64,000 bases of DNA from Polaribacter sp. HaHaR_3_91 (GCF_019278525.1 NZ_CP058986.1:3797001-3861000); one strand, 5' to 3'; positions 1 to 8,711 are shown, numbered from the stretch's first letter. Program-made: numbers and translations. The notes: generated by a model not told the origin, from the letters alone.

Positions 1-458
1 AAAACAGAAAAGGTGTTGTAATCTTAATTAACAAATGGGATTTAATAGAGAAGGAAACCAATACCATGCGAGATTTTGAAGCAATGGTTAGAAAACAAAT
101 TGAACCTTTTACAGATGTGCCAATTGTATTTATTTCTGCTTTAACTAAACAACGTTTGTTTAAAGCCATTGAAACTGCAGTAGAAGTTTTTCAGAAGAGA
201 AAAACCAAAATACAAACGAGTAAGTTTAATGAAACCATGTTAGATATCATTAAAACTTCTCCGCCTCCTGCAATAAAAGGAAAGTTTGTAAAAATAAAAT
301 ACTGTATGCAATTGCCTACACAAACACCACAATTTGTATTTTTCTGTAACTTACCACAATACGTTAGAGATTCTTACAGACGTTTTCTTGAAAACAAATT
401 AAGAGATATTTACGATTTTTCTGGAGTACCAATTACTATTTATTTTAGACAGAAATAA
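1..458 (+). CDS. der: Ribosome-associated GTPase Der (EngA), 3' part only
   Basis: The gene enters from the left edge; the reading frame is open from base 3, and the internal ATG at 66 is not the start. The first visible residues hold the G4 guanine-specificity motif NKWD of the second GTPase domain, then the SA(L) G5 motif (FISALTK). The rest is the KH-like C-terminal domain, which includes YCMQLPTQTPQFVFFCN and the terminal GVPITIYFRQK block typical of Der. Der is a tandem GTPase that helps mature the 50S ribosomal subunit in the cytoplasm. Only the last 152 codons or so are present, so nothing can be said of the first G domain or the promoter. Confidence 0.95.
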   Translation, partial: NRKGVVILINKWDLIEKETNTMRDFEAMVRKQIEPFTDVPIVFISALTKQRLFKAIETAVEVFQKRKTKIQTSKFNETMLDIIKTSPPPAIKGKFVKIKYCMQLPTQTPQFVFFCNLPQYVRDSYRRFLENKLRDIYDFSGVPITIYFRQK

Positions 459-536
459 ACCTATTCTGTAACTTTTGTTACTTTTATACGTCTAAGACAA
501 TAGTAATATTGTAATTATATATTCTATCTATAAGGC

Positions 537-2924
537 ATGAAAATTATTGAATCGAAGTTAGTAGCTGAAACGGATTTACCATTACAACTAAACGTATCTT
601 TTAACAAGGTTTTTGACTTGTTTAAAAAGTATGCGGATATGGAGTATGCAAAACATCCATACCATAGTTCTGCTAAAAAAATGGTACAATTAATTAACAA
701 GCATCCAGAATTAAATGATGGTTTTTCTGATTATTCTTTATTAGATAAATATAAAGAACAGATAGATCTATTACTAAACCCTTTATTTCCAGAACCTTTA
801 TTATTAAACGAAATAAAAGCAGCAAGTATCCCTTTCTCTTTTACTTCTTTTAAATTTACAAATCGTTTTGAAAACATATTAAAAAATGCAGGTGAAAACT
901 ACGAATTAAATGTTCGTAATTTTGAAGAAGATAGTATGTACATTATGGCATGTACATTTATTTTAAGTTTCGTACATGGTTTTAATGTTGATTTAAAAAG
1001 ACCCTTCTATTTTGATATTCCAGATAATACAACTGGAACAATGAAATATTATAGGACCACCTTTAATGGAGATTTTTCTGATATTACAGCTACAGAAAAT
1101 GCACCTAAATTAACAGAAAAAGACTTTAAAGAATTACTGAACAACTTCGATAATATAGCCTTATGGAAAGAGAAATTCCCTCCAAATAGTTATATTTTTA
1201 GAGGATTCGGACTTATTAGTTTATTTGATGTTACTTCAGAAGAAATGTTGTCTTCTATTAAAGCAAACCTACTAAAAGGCGGACAAAATTTAATACCGAA
1301 GCTTCAAAGTAACTTAAGAGATTTTTACAGCATTAGAGATTTAAAATTAGGGTATTCTATTTTTGATAACGTAAATACCAAAATTTGTGAAACGCAGGTA
1401 AATAAATCCAATAGCCTAATTTTAAACCATGGAATAGAAATAAATTGCGACTCTAGCTACTTTTGCAACACCATTATGCAAAAAGTATTTAAAGATCATG
1501 AAACTTTTATTATTTCTGATGTAGCAGATTATGGAGTAAAAACAGGTAATAATCTTTTTTCTAAAAATCTTCAAGAAAATAACATTCAGAGTATCATATT
1601 AATTCCTATTAAAGCAACAAATAATGGAGATTTAGCTTTATTAGAAATTGCTTCACCAAGAGCTTATGATTTAAACTCTGTAAACATCAATAAATTAAAA
1701 GATATTATTCCTGTTTTTGAAGCCGCTGTTAAAAGAACTTCAGAAGAGCGTCAAAACATCTTAGAAGCTACCATTCAAGAAAATTACACATCCATACATA
1801 GTTCTGTAAAATGGCGTTTTTATGAAGCTGCAGAAAAATACCATACAACTCGTCAAACCAATACCAACGCAAAATTAGATGAAATTGTATTTAATGATGT
1901 GTATCCATTGTTTGGACAAAGTGACATAAAAGGATCTTCTGTTGCTAGAAATAAGGCAATTCAAGAAGATTTAACCACACAATTAACCTTAGCAATTACA
2001 GTATTAAAAGATGCTTGTAAAACAGAAAAACTCCCTATTTATAATGAGTTAATGTTTAGGGTTACTTCTTATTTAAATGATGTAAAAGAAGGGTTAAATG
2101 CAGGTGATGAAATAAATATTTTAGACTTTTTAAATAGAGAAATTTATCCTGTTTTTAATCATATTAACAAAATTAGCACAGAACTTTCTCAGAAAGTGAG
2201 TGTTTATATGAAACGTTTAGATAAAAATCTAAATGTAGTGTATGAAAAAAGGAAAGAATACGAGAATAGTGTTACACTTTTAAATGATAAACTGGCACAG
2301 TTCTTAGACAACAAACAAAAGCAAGCGCAAGAAATGTTTCCTCATTATTTTGAGCGATACAAAACAGATGGTGTAGAATACAACATGTACATTGGACAGG
2401 CTATTACAAAAAAGAAAAAGTTTGATGATCTGTATTTGTACAACCTTCGTTTATGGCAACTACAAACCACTTATGAAATGGAAAACTTAGCATTTTATGA
2501 GCGTAAAAACATGCAACATGATTTACAAGTTGCTTCCTTAATTCTAGTTCATAGCAATGCAATGGCTATTAAATTTAGAATGGATGAAAAGCAGTTTGAT
2601 GTAGACGGTGCTTACAATATTAGGTACGAAATTATAAAAAAGAGAATTGATAAAGCAAACATAAAAGGAACTGATGAACGATTAACAGTTCCTGGTAAAA
2701 TTGCCATTGTATACTCTCAAGACAAAGATGCTCTAGAATACATTAAATATATTAACTATTTACAATCTAAAAATCAATTAGGAAAAATTGAATTTTTAGA
2801 ATTAGAAGATTTACAAGGCGCATCTGGTTTAAAAGCATTGCGTGTAGAAGTTATATATCAAACAAGTTTTGATGAAAACAAAACAATTACTTTTAATGAT
2901 TTGATAAAAGAAATTGAAGCTTAA
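537..2924 (+). CDS. Large GAF-domain protein of unknown function
   Basis: A 795-residue protein with no signal peptide or membrane segment, so probably cytoplasmic. The middle part (about residues 285-400) has the alternating strand and helix pattern of a GAF sensor domain, around TFIISDVADYG and SIILIPIKATNNGDLALLEI. The flanking halves are helical and match no domain I recognise. The C-terminal third (about 560-690) is long, charged and probably coiled-coil, ending in a small alpha/beta segment (IAIVYSQDKDALEYIKYIN). Proteins of this length and layout occur as GAF-domain proteins in Flavobacteriia without an assigned role. The gene starts 78 bases after der and ends in a 4-base convergent overlap with the next gene. 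A TACGTCTA box lies about 43 bases upstream of the ATG (487-494). No ligand or output domain can be named. Confidence 0.75.
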   Translation: MKIIESKLVAETDLPLQLNVSFNKVFDLFKKYADMEYAKHPYHSSAKKMVQLINKHPELNDGFSDYSLLDKYKEQIDLLLNPLFPEPLLLNEIKAASIPFSFTSFKFTNRFENILKNAGENYELNVRNFEEDSMYIMACTFILSFVHGFNVDLKRPFYFDIPDNTTGTMKYYRTTFNGDFSDITATENAPKLTEKDFKELLNNFDNIALWKEKFPPNSYIFRGFGLISLFDVTSEEMLSSIKANLLKGGQNLIPKLQSNLRDFYSIRDLKLGYSIFDNVNTKICETQVNKSNSLILNHGIEINCDSSYFCNTIMQKVFKDHETFIISDVADYGVKTGNNLFSKNLQENNIQSIILIPIKATNNGDLALLEIASPRAYDLNSVNINKLKDIIPVFEAAVKRTSEERQNILEATIQENYTSIHSSVKWRFYEAAEKYHTTRQTNTNAKLDEIVFNDVYPLFGQSDIKGSSVARNKAIQEDLTTQLTLAITVLKDACKTEKLPIYNELMFRVTSYLNDVKEGLNAGDEINILDFLNREIYPVFNHINKISTELSQKVSVYMKRLDKNLNVVYEKRKEYENSVTLLNDKLAQFLDNKQKQAQEMFPHYFERYKTDGVEYNMYIGQAITKKKKFDDLYLYNLRLWQLQTTYEMENLAFYERKNMQHDLQVASLILVHSNAMAIKFRMDEKQFDVDGAYNIRYEIIKKRIDKANIKGTDERLTVPGKIAIVYSQDKDALEYIKYINYLQSKNQLGKIEFLELEDLQGASGLKALRVEVIYQTSFDENKTITFNDLIKEIEA

Positions 2925-4123
2925 ACAGCTATTTCTAAACTATAAAAAGAAATTGCAAAAGCCAATACACTTACAATAATACCAATCATAAAAACGGTAT
3001 ACGTAATTCTTAATATTTTATATTTTCTATTTAAAACCAAGCCTAAAAAATACAGATCTTTGGTTAAAGAACCATACAAATAATCTCTATCTTGCATCAT
3101 CTCTTGAATTCCCCATTCAAAATCTGGTAATTTCATTTGATGAAAATTTCCAAAAAATAATAAATTCACTTTTTTATTAGCAACATCTACCTTTGTGAAT
3201 TTTCCTTCGGTAACATTTGGTCTTGTCGCTAAAATGGATAATATGATAGAAGCAACTGTAAAAACAACAAATATTACAGTAGGTATTATTAAGAAACTAT
3301 TAGATGGTTTGTCTAATTTTGGTATTAAATTAGACATTGCTAAAGAAACGATAATAGCATTTACAGAAAGTAAAATATTGGCTTTTGTATCTGCAATATT
3401 ACTTAACGTCATGTGATTTTTTAAAGCAACCCTAAACATGGTTTCTACGCCTCTTTCTGGAACTTCACTTTTATTTTGTTTAATTTCTAGAGCTTCTTCT
3501 TTCTGCTTAAACTTTGCTAAATTTTCTTTTATTTTATGTTGATTTTTCAATAATTTAGAGATATTCTTGTCTTTTCCTTTGCTCCATTTTTTTAAAGCAT
3601 AAGCAGTATAATAATTATGACCTTTAGTTAAAAACTCTATATTAATCTCAATCCATTCTGTATCAGAAAACTTTTTATTCTCTGTACTTTCCCATTCTTT
3701 TCTTAATAATTCTAACTTGTTCTCAAAGTTTTTACTTCCTAAATGCGCACAATCTGCATCCATTATAATCTGCTCTAATTCATTATCAGATTGATTTCCC
3801 ATTTTAGTCGCTAAAATCAATTTAGAGATTACCGCTATTCTTCCAGCATCAACATTATTTTCATTTAAAAAATTGTTAGCTATTTTTACACTTTCAGATT
3901 CATGATTTTTTGCATCTTCTATAAATCCGGTGTCATGAAACAAGGCTGCGAGCTGTAAATTTTCTTTAGAAATTGCATCTATATTTAAGTTTTCTGCAAG
4001 TTCTGTAGCATAAGCAACCACATCTTGTGTATGTGTTATATTATGATATACATAAACAGCATCTAACTCCTTATTTAATAAATTAAAAACATATTTTTCT
4101 GCATCTAAAACTAATGTGTTCAT
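2921..4123 (-). CDS. HD-domain phosphohydrolase fused to Pycsar-effector-like membrane domain
   Basis: A 400-residue two-part protein. Residues about 20-170 form an HD hydrolase: H27 and H31 (HNITH), the H63-D64 doublet in AALFHDTGF, and D122/D124 in IMDADCAH are the expected metal ligands. A charged linker (about 183-225) joins it to a C-terminal membrane domain (about 228-400) with the hallmark LSNIADTKANILLSVNA, two hydrophobic segments (about 250-268 and 279-298), a FGNF element (324-327) and a last membrane helix (374-394). That membrane domain resembles the Pycsar effector family (PycTM, DUF5706-like), whose members respond to cyclic pyrimidine nucleotides in phage defence. No cyclase gene is adjacent, so a defence role is inference; the HD part could degrade a nucleotide signal. 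It converges on the GAF gene with a 4-base overlap. Confidence 0.8.
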   Translation of the reverse strand: MNTLVLDAEKYVFNLLNKELDAVYVYHNITHTQDVVAYATELAENLNIDAISKENLQLAALFHDTGFIEDAKNHESESVKIANNFLNENNVDAGRIAVISKLILATKMGNQSDNELEQIIMDADCAHLGSKNFENKLELLRKEWESTENKKFSDTEWIEINIEFLTKGHNYYTAYALKKWSKGKDKNISKLLKNQHKIKENLAKFKQKEEALEIKQNKSEVPERGVETMFRVALKNHMTLSNIADTKANILLSVNAIIVSLAMSNLIPKLDKPSNSFLIIPTVIFVVFTVASIILSILATRPNVTEGKFTKVDVANKKVNLLFFGNFHQMKLPDFEWGIQEMMQDRDYLYGSLTKDLYFLGLVLNRKYKILRITYTVFMIGIIVSVLAFAISFYSLEIAV

Positions 4124-4314
4124 TGTAAAATTATTTTATAAATAAATAGGAAGAAATGATCATTTGCTCTACCACTTTATTAATATTGGTCGTAAATTTA
4201 TGTTTTGCTTTCAACAGCTTACAAATTAACAATTATTTGTAATGTAACAAGTGTTTTTACGTCTAAAAAAACTATTAACATTATAGTACTAATTTAAAAA
4301 GAAAAGAAACAAAT

Positions 4315-4761
4315 ATGCTTACTTGGAAAGAAATTATCAACTTTAGTGTAAAAGGAAATCCGACTCCAGATAAAAGAGTAGAGAAATCCGAAAAAGAATG
4401 GAGAGCTCAATTAACTGCAGAACAATTTAGAATTACAAGACAAAAAGGTACAGAAAGACCACATACAGGCGATTTGTGTAGTATTTATGATGAAGGCCAG
4501 TACAACTGTGTTTGTTGTAACACGCCGTTATTCGACTCTACCATAAAATTCGATTCTAGTTCTGGATGGCCAAGTTTTACGCAACCTATTAAAGAAAATG
4601 CCATAAAATATCATAAAGATGTTTCTTTTGGTATGGTTCGGGTTGAAGTGATGTGCAATACTTGCGATGGACATTTAGGACACGTTTTTCCTGATGGACC
4701 AGAACCAAGCGGATTACGTTATTGTATAAACTCTGAATCGATGGTTATTGATAAAAAATAA
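4315..4761 (+). CDS. msrB: Peptide-methionine (R)-S-oxide reductase MsrB
   Basis: 148 residues, usual length for a single-domain MsrB. It reduces the R epimer of methionine sulfoxide in proteins using thiol electrons. Zinc-binding cysteines are visible as C65-x-x-C68 and C114-x-x-C117, the substrate pocket as SSSGWPSF (81-88), the HLGHVF motif near residue 120, and the catalytic C137 in RYCINS. C55 or C67 could serve as resolving cysteine. There is no signal peptide, so it acts in the cytoplasm. It opens the + strand redox island, 111 bases ahead of msrA. A TACGTCTA box at 4258-4265 lies 49 bases upstream and is shared with two other promoter regions in the window. Confidence 0.95.
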   Translation: MLTWKEIINFSVKGNPTPDKRVEKSEKEWRAQLTAEQFRITRQKGTERPHTGDLCSIYDEGQYNCVCCNTPLFDSTIKFDSSSGWPSFTQPIKENAIKYHKDVSFGMVRVEVMCNTCDGHLGHVFPDGPEPSGLRYCINSESMVIDKK

Positions 4762-4782
4762 TTTAATTAAAAAAAAGTCAAA

Positions 4783-4860
4783 TGTCATTCCGAACGAGGA
4801 ACGAGGAGAAAATCTTATTATTTTTTAGAGATTACTTCTTCATTTTTCCTCTTAATGACA
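4783..4860. repeat. REP-like palindromic repeat between msrB and msrA
   Basis: The element begins TGTCATTCCGAACGAGG and ends CCTCTTAATGACA, so its two ends are inverted copies (TGTCATT and AATGACA) about 60 bases apart, with further partial pairing inside. The sequence GTCATTCCGAACGA is a familiar dispersed intergenic repeat in Bacteroidota genomes. It can fold into a long hairpin in RNA and fills nearly the whole msrB-msrA gap. Confidence 0.75.
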
Positions 4861-4872
4861 AAGAAAATATAA

Positions 4873-5409
4873 ATGAATATAAATTTACAAGTTGCTACTT
4901 TAGGAGGTGGCTGTTTTTGGTGTACAGAAGCTGTGTTTCAAGAAGTAAAAGGTGTAGAAAAAGTAGTTTCTGGTTATGCAGGTGGTAACGTTCCTGGAGA
5001 ACCAACCTACAGAGAAATTTGCTCTGGCTTAACAGGTCATGCAGAAGTAATTCAAATAACGTATGATGCAAATGTAATTTCGTATGAAGATATTTTAGTT
5101 ATTTTTATGACAACGCACGATCCTACAACCTTAAATCAACAAGGAGCAGATAGAGGAACTCAATATAGATCTGTGGTTTTTTATCATGATGAAAATCAAC
5201 AAAAAATAGCTTCGGAAGTTTTAAAACAGATTCAAGATTATTATAATGACAAGATAGTAACTGAGTTAAGTGCTTTACCTATTTTTTATAAAGCAACGGA
5301 AGAACATCAAAATTATTATAGAGAAAATACACAACAAGGGTATTGTAGTTTTGTTATTGAGCCAAAATTAGCTAAATTGAGAAAATTACATGCAGATAAA
5401 TTAAACTAA
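4873..5409 (+). CDS. msrA: Peptide-methionine (S)-S-oxide reductase MsrA
   Basis: 178 residues. The catalytic motif GGGCFWC puts the nucleophile at C14, followed by the family blocks GYAGG (35-39), TGHAEV and GTQYRS, and the C-terminal HQNYY element. It reduces the S epimer of methionine sulfoxide and complements MsrB just upstream. No signal peptide is seen, so it is cytoplasmic. The ATG at 4873 directly precedes the conserved region and lies 12 bases after the REP-like element. A longer frame that opens inside the repeat is not believable. The protein is the canonical member; a divergent second copy sits at 9666. Confidence 0.95.
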   Translation: MNINLQVATLGGGCFWCTEAVFQEVKGVEKVVSGYAGGNVPGEPTYREICSGLTGHAEVIQITYDANVISYEDILVIFMTTHDPTTLNQQGADRGTQYRSVVFYHDENQQKIASEVLKQIQDYYNDKIVTELSALPIFYKATEEHQNYYRENTQQGYCSFVIEPKLAKLRKLHADKLN

Positions 5410-5411
5410 TA

Positions 5412-5449
5412 AAATAGCTTTTAGATAGTAGTTAATCTAAAGCCTATTT
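5412..5449 (+). terminator. Hairpin after msrA
   Basis: The arms AAATAGCTTTTAGAT and ATCTAAAGCCTATTT pair over about 14 bases with one mismatch and an 8-base loop. No strong T run follows, so it may be a weak terminator or a processing hairpin inside the redox operon. Confidence 0.4.
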
Positions 5450-5464
5450 ATAATCAATAAAAAA

Positions 5465-6871
5465 ATGACTGAAATTTTACTATACGGCGCAGATTGGTGT
5501 CCAGATTGCAGAAGAGCAAAAACGTATTTAAAAGAAAACAACATAGATTTTACTTTTGTGGATGTAGATTTAGATAAGGAAGCAACTGCAAAAGTAGAAG
5601 CTATTAACAACGGTAAACGTATTATTCCTACACTTATAATTAGAGAAAAATCATACACAAACCCTAACAACGTAGAATTAGCTTCAGTTTTAGGAATCAA
5701 CGAAGTTGGTAACGTTCAGTTATTTGGTGCAGATTGGTGTCCAGATTGTAGAAGAGCAAAAAGCTTTTTAACCGATAATGGTATCAATTTCGATTTTGTT
5801 GATGTAGATCAATACGATTGGGCAACAAAAAAAGTAGAAGAAATTAACAACGGAAAACGTATTATTCCTACGGTTTTAATTGATGATGTACCATACACAA
5901 ACCCAGATAATGTAAAATTAACAGAACTTCTTTCTATCAATGTAGAAAAAGAACATAAAGTTTTTGACACCATTATTATTGGTGGTGGTGCTGCTGGTTT
6001 AACAACATCTATTTATGCGCAAAGAGATCGTTTTGATACGTTAATTTTAGAAAAATCCACCATTGGTGGAAACGCCTTTTTAACAGAAAAAATTGAAAAC
6101 TACCCTGGTTTTACCTCTATTTCTGGTCCAAAATTAATGGAAAAGATGGAAGATCAAGCCAAAACCTACGGAGCTATTATTAAAACGGGAGAAGAAGTTG
6201 TTGGTATTGAAAAAAAGGATAATTTATTTTCAATAGAAACAAAAGGAACTACCTATTTAGGAAAGTCTGTTGTCTTATCAACAGGTTCTACGTACAGAAA
6301 ATTAGGCATCCCTAATGAAGAGGAATTAATTGGTTCTGGTATCCATTTTTGTGCAACCTGCGACGGTGCTTTTTATAGAGATAAAGATATTATTGTAATT
6401 GGTGGTGGAAATTCTGCCTTAGAAGAAGGTATCTTTTTAGCTGGTTTTTGTAAAAGTGTAAAAATAGTACATCGTTCAGAAAACTTTTCTGCATCTGAAA
6501 CCTATGTAGAGAAATTGGCAAGTATCGATAATATTTCTACGTATATGAATAAAACATCTTTAGAATTTATTTCTGATGAAAAAGAATTATTTAAAGCATT
6601 AAAAGTAAAAGACAATGATACAAACGAAGAGTCTTTATTAGAAGCAGATGGTGTCTTTATTTTTATCGGATTAATACCAAACACACAATCTTTTAAAGGA
6701 ATTGTAGCTTTAGACAAAAGAGGTTTTATACAAACTACAGCATTGGCACAAACTTCTGTTGATGGAATTTTTGCTGCTGGAGATTGTAGAGAAGGCGCAA
6801 TTGCACAAGTAGCAGCAGCAACTGGTGAAGGCGTTTTAGCTAGTTACGGAATTAGAAGTTTTTTAAAATAA
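5465..6871 (+). CDS. Glutaredoxin-glutaredoxin-thioredoxin reductase fusion
   Basis: A 468-residue fusion. Residues 1-78 and 82-158 are two tandem glutaredoxin-like domains, each with the dithiol site WCPDC (C12/C15 and C92/C95) and the cis-proline segment KRIIPT. Residues 165-468 are a thioredoxin reductase: FAD motif GGGAAG (173-178), redox pair CATC (C296/C299), second dinucleotide fold GGGNSA (313-318), and the closing GIFAAGDC FAD element. The reductase passes electrons to thioredoxin-type proteins; the fused domains are probably its own substrate. The usual NADPH 2'-phosphate motif HRRxxxR reads HRSENF here (336-341), missing later arginines, so cofactor preference is uncertain. The two Grx repeats are nearly identical around the active site even at DNA level, which suggests a fairly recent tandem duplication. 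The next gene starts one base after the stop. Confidence 0.9.
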   Translation: MTEILLYGADWCPDCRRAKTYLKENNIDFTFVDVDLDKEATAKVEAINNGKRIIPTLIIREKSYTNPNNVELASVLGINEVGNVQLFGADWCPDCRRAKSFLTDNGINFDFVDVDQYDWATKKVEEINNGKRIIPTVLIDDVPYTNPDNVKLTELLSINVEKEHKVFDTIIIGGGAAGLTTSIYAQRDRFDTLILEKSTIGGNAFLTEKIENYPGFTSISGPKLMEKMEDQAKTYGAIIKTGEEVVGIEKKDNLFSIETKGTTYLGKSVVLSTGSTYRKLGIPNEEELIGSGIHFCATCDGAFYRDKDIIVIGGGNSALEEGIFLAGFCKSVKIVHRSENFSASETYVEKLASIDNISTYMNKTSLEFISDEKELFKALKVKDNDTNEESLLEADGVFIFIGLIPNTQSFKGIVALDKRGFIQTTALAQTSVDGIFAAGDCREGAIAQVAAATGEGVLASYGIRSFLK

Positions 6872-6872
6872 G

Positions 6873-7109
6873 ATGATTAAATTATTTGGCACAGAAAGAT
6901 GCCATAAAACTCAATATTATAAAACATTTTTAGAAACGCGTAATTTAGATTACGCGTTTTTAGATATAGAAAAGTCTGCAGAAAATGCAGAGGAATTACG
7001 TAACTTGTATGAAAATAGAAAACTAAATTTTCCTACAATTACGATTAACAATAAAAAGTTAAGAAATCCTTCTGATAAAGACCTTCTAAAATGGATAGAT
7101 ACAATATGA
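6873..7109 (+). CDS. Small glutaredoxin-like protein, monothiol
   Basis: 78 residues with a glutaredoxin fold pattern: strand MIKLFG, the active-site position C10 in RCHKT, helix, and the cis-proline strand FPTITI (about 54-59). Only one cysteine remains at the active site (CHKT instead of CxxC), and it is the only cysteine in the protein. It may act by a monothiol mechanism or as a glutathione or AMP acceptor. It starts one base after the fused reductase gene and its stop overlaps the ATG of selO, so the three are one transcription unit and probably translationally coupled. Its exact partner is not known. Confidence 0.8.
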   Translation: MIKLFGTERCHKTQYYKTFLETRNLDYAFLDIEKSAENAEELRNLYENRKLNFPTITINNKKLRNPSDKDLLKWIDTI

Positions 7110-8665
7110 TGAACCTAAACATAAAAGACACTTTTACGGCAGAATTACCTTCGGATGTTAACTTGGAAAACTCAAGAAGACAAGTAGAAAATGCTGCTTT
7201 TTCTTATACAAATCCAAAGAAAACTGCAAAACCAGAAGTATTACACGTTTCACAAGAAATGGTTACTGAATTAGGTATTTCTGAAGAAGATGTAAAATCA
7301 GAGTTTTTTAAAAATATTGTAACCGGTAACGAAATTTATCCAAATACAAGACCGTATGCTATGTGTTATGCAGGACATCAATTTGGTAATTGGGCAGGAC
7401 AATTAGGCGACGGAAGAGCTATTAATTTGTTTGAAGTTGAACACAATACTAAAAACTGGAAAGTACAATTAAAAGGAGCTGGCGAAACGCCGTATTCTAG
7501 AACTGCAGATGGTTTGGCGGTTTTACGTTCATCCGTTAGAGAATATTTGTGTGCCGAGGCAATGTTTCATTTAAACGTGCCAACCACAAGATCTTTGTCT
7601 TTAAGTTTGTCTGGCGATTCAGTAATGCGAGATGTTTTATATGATGGAAATCCGGCTTATGAAAAAGGTGCCATTGTTTCTAGAATTTCTCCTTCGTTTT
7701 TACGTTTTGGTAGTTTCGAAATTTTTGCTGCTAGAAAAGACCTTAAAAACTTAAAAAGTTTAATGGATTATACCATTAAACATCATTTTGCGCATTTAGG
7801 AAAACCATCTAAAGAAAGTTATATTCAGTTTTTTAAGGAAGTTTCAGAACGTACTTTAGCCATGATTATTCATTGGCAACGTGTTGGTTTTGTACACGGA
7901 GTAATGAATACTGATAACATGTCGATTCTTGGTTTAACCATAGATTTTGGACCTTATGGTTGGCTAGAAGGCTTCGATTTTGGCTGGACTCCGAACACAA
8001 CCGACAGTCAGCATAAACGATATAGATACGGAAATCAACCAAATATTGGTTTGTGGAATTTGTATCAACTAGCAAATGCTTTATATCCAATAATTGAAGA
8101 AGTAGACCCTTTAAATGCTATTTTAGAGCAATATAAAATCGATTTTGAAATACAATCTTTACAGATGATGAAATCGAAGTTAGGCTTGGTTTCTTCGGAT
8201 GAAGACGATTTAAAATTGATACAAGAATTAGAAGATAATTTACAATTGGTAGAAACAGACATGACTATTTTCTTTAGAAATTTAAGTAATTTTACGGAGG
8301 AAAAATCAGGTTTCAAATTGGTAGAAAATGCTTTTTACGATTTAGAAAACATTTCTAAAGAAGTAGAGAACAGATGGAATACTTGGTTTAAAAAATATGC
8401 GGATAGACTTGCTATAGAACGAATTTCATCCGAAGAAAGAAAAGAACAAATGGATTTGGTAAATCCTAAATATGTGCTTAGAAATTATATGTCTCAACTA
8501 GCAATTGATGAAGCAGATAACGGAAATTACGCTTTAATTGATGAATTATTTCAACTCTTGAAAAATCCATACGCAGAACAACCAGAGAACGAAAAATGGT
8601 TTGCAAAAAGACCAGAATGGGCAAGAAATAAAGTAGGTTGTTCTATGTTATCTTGTAGTTCATAA
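7106..8665 (+). CDS. selO: Protein adenylyltransferase SelO (YdiU family pseudokinase)
   Basis: About 519 residues. SelO has a protein-kinase fold with reversed ATP binding and transfers AMP to proteins. Numbering from the ATG at 7106, the family motifs are the N-terminal RPYAMCYAGHQFGNWAGQLGDG region (82-103), QLKGAGETPYSR (121-132, with K123), GVMNTDNMSILGLTIDFGP (265-283, with the D270-N271 and D280 metal sites), and the C-terminal CSMLSC. That cysteine pair stands where animal SelO has selenocysteine. The frame is open back to 7091, but the ATGs at 7106 and 7109 overlap the preceding stop codon and fit the family start better. In E. coli, SelO has been reported to AMPylate glutaredoxin; here a glutaredoxin gene overlaps it directly. 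Confidence 0.92.
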   Translation: MMNLNIKDTFTAELPSDVNLENSRRQVENAAFSYTNPKKTAKPEVLHVSQEMVTELGISEEDVKSEFFKNIVTGNEIYPNTRPYAMCYAGHQFGNWAGQLGDGRAINLFEVEHNTKNWKVQLKGAGETPYSRTADGLAVLRSSVREYLCAEAMFHLNVPTTRSLSLSLSGDSVMRDVLYDGNPAYEKGAIVSRISPSFLRFGSFEIFAARKDLKNLKSLMDYTIKHHFAHLGKPSKESYIQFFKEVSERTLAMIIHWQRVGFVHGVMNTDNMSILGLTIDFGPYGWLEGFDFGWTPNTTDSQHKRYRYGNQPNIGLWNLYQLANALYPIIEEVDPLNAILEQYKIDFEIQSLQMMKSKLGLVSSDEDDLKLIQELEDNLQLVETDMTIFFRNLSNFTEEKSGFKLVENAFYDLENISKEVENRWNTWFKKYADRLAIERISSEERKEQMDLVNPKYVLRNYMSQLAIDEADNGNYALIDELFQLLKNPYAEQPENEKWFAKRPEWARNKVGCSMLSCSS

Positions 8666-8686
8666 AAAAATTATCTAATAAAAGGC

Positions 8687-8711
8687 CCTTCAGTTTTCTA
8701 AAACCTGAAGG
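8687..8711 (+). terminator. Hairpin between selO and aldo/keto reductase
   Basis: CCTTCAGTTTT pairs with AAAACCTGAAGG, with one bulged base and a 2-base loop. A-rich sequence follows rather than a T run, so termination may be only partial. The CTTCAG/CTGAAG stem also occurs in the terminator at 25678-25709. Confidence 0.45.

Noticed and set aside
3195..3416. 73-codon + strand frame opposite the membrane helices of the HD-Pycsar protein
   Set aside because: Hydrophobic only because it mirrors membrane codons; no promoter.
2921..4123. Complete Pycsar defence operon
   Set aside because: No cyclase or other defence gene flanks it; the neighbours are a GAF protein and msrB.
4782..4988. Frame of 68 codons from the REP-like element into msrA
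   Set aside because: It lies in the repeat and then out of frame inside msrA; the basic composition and lack of any motif mark it as a shadow.
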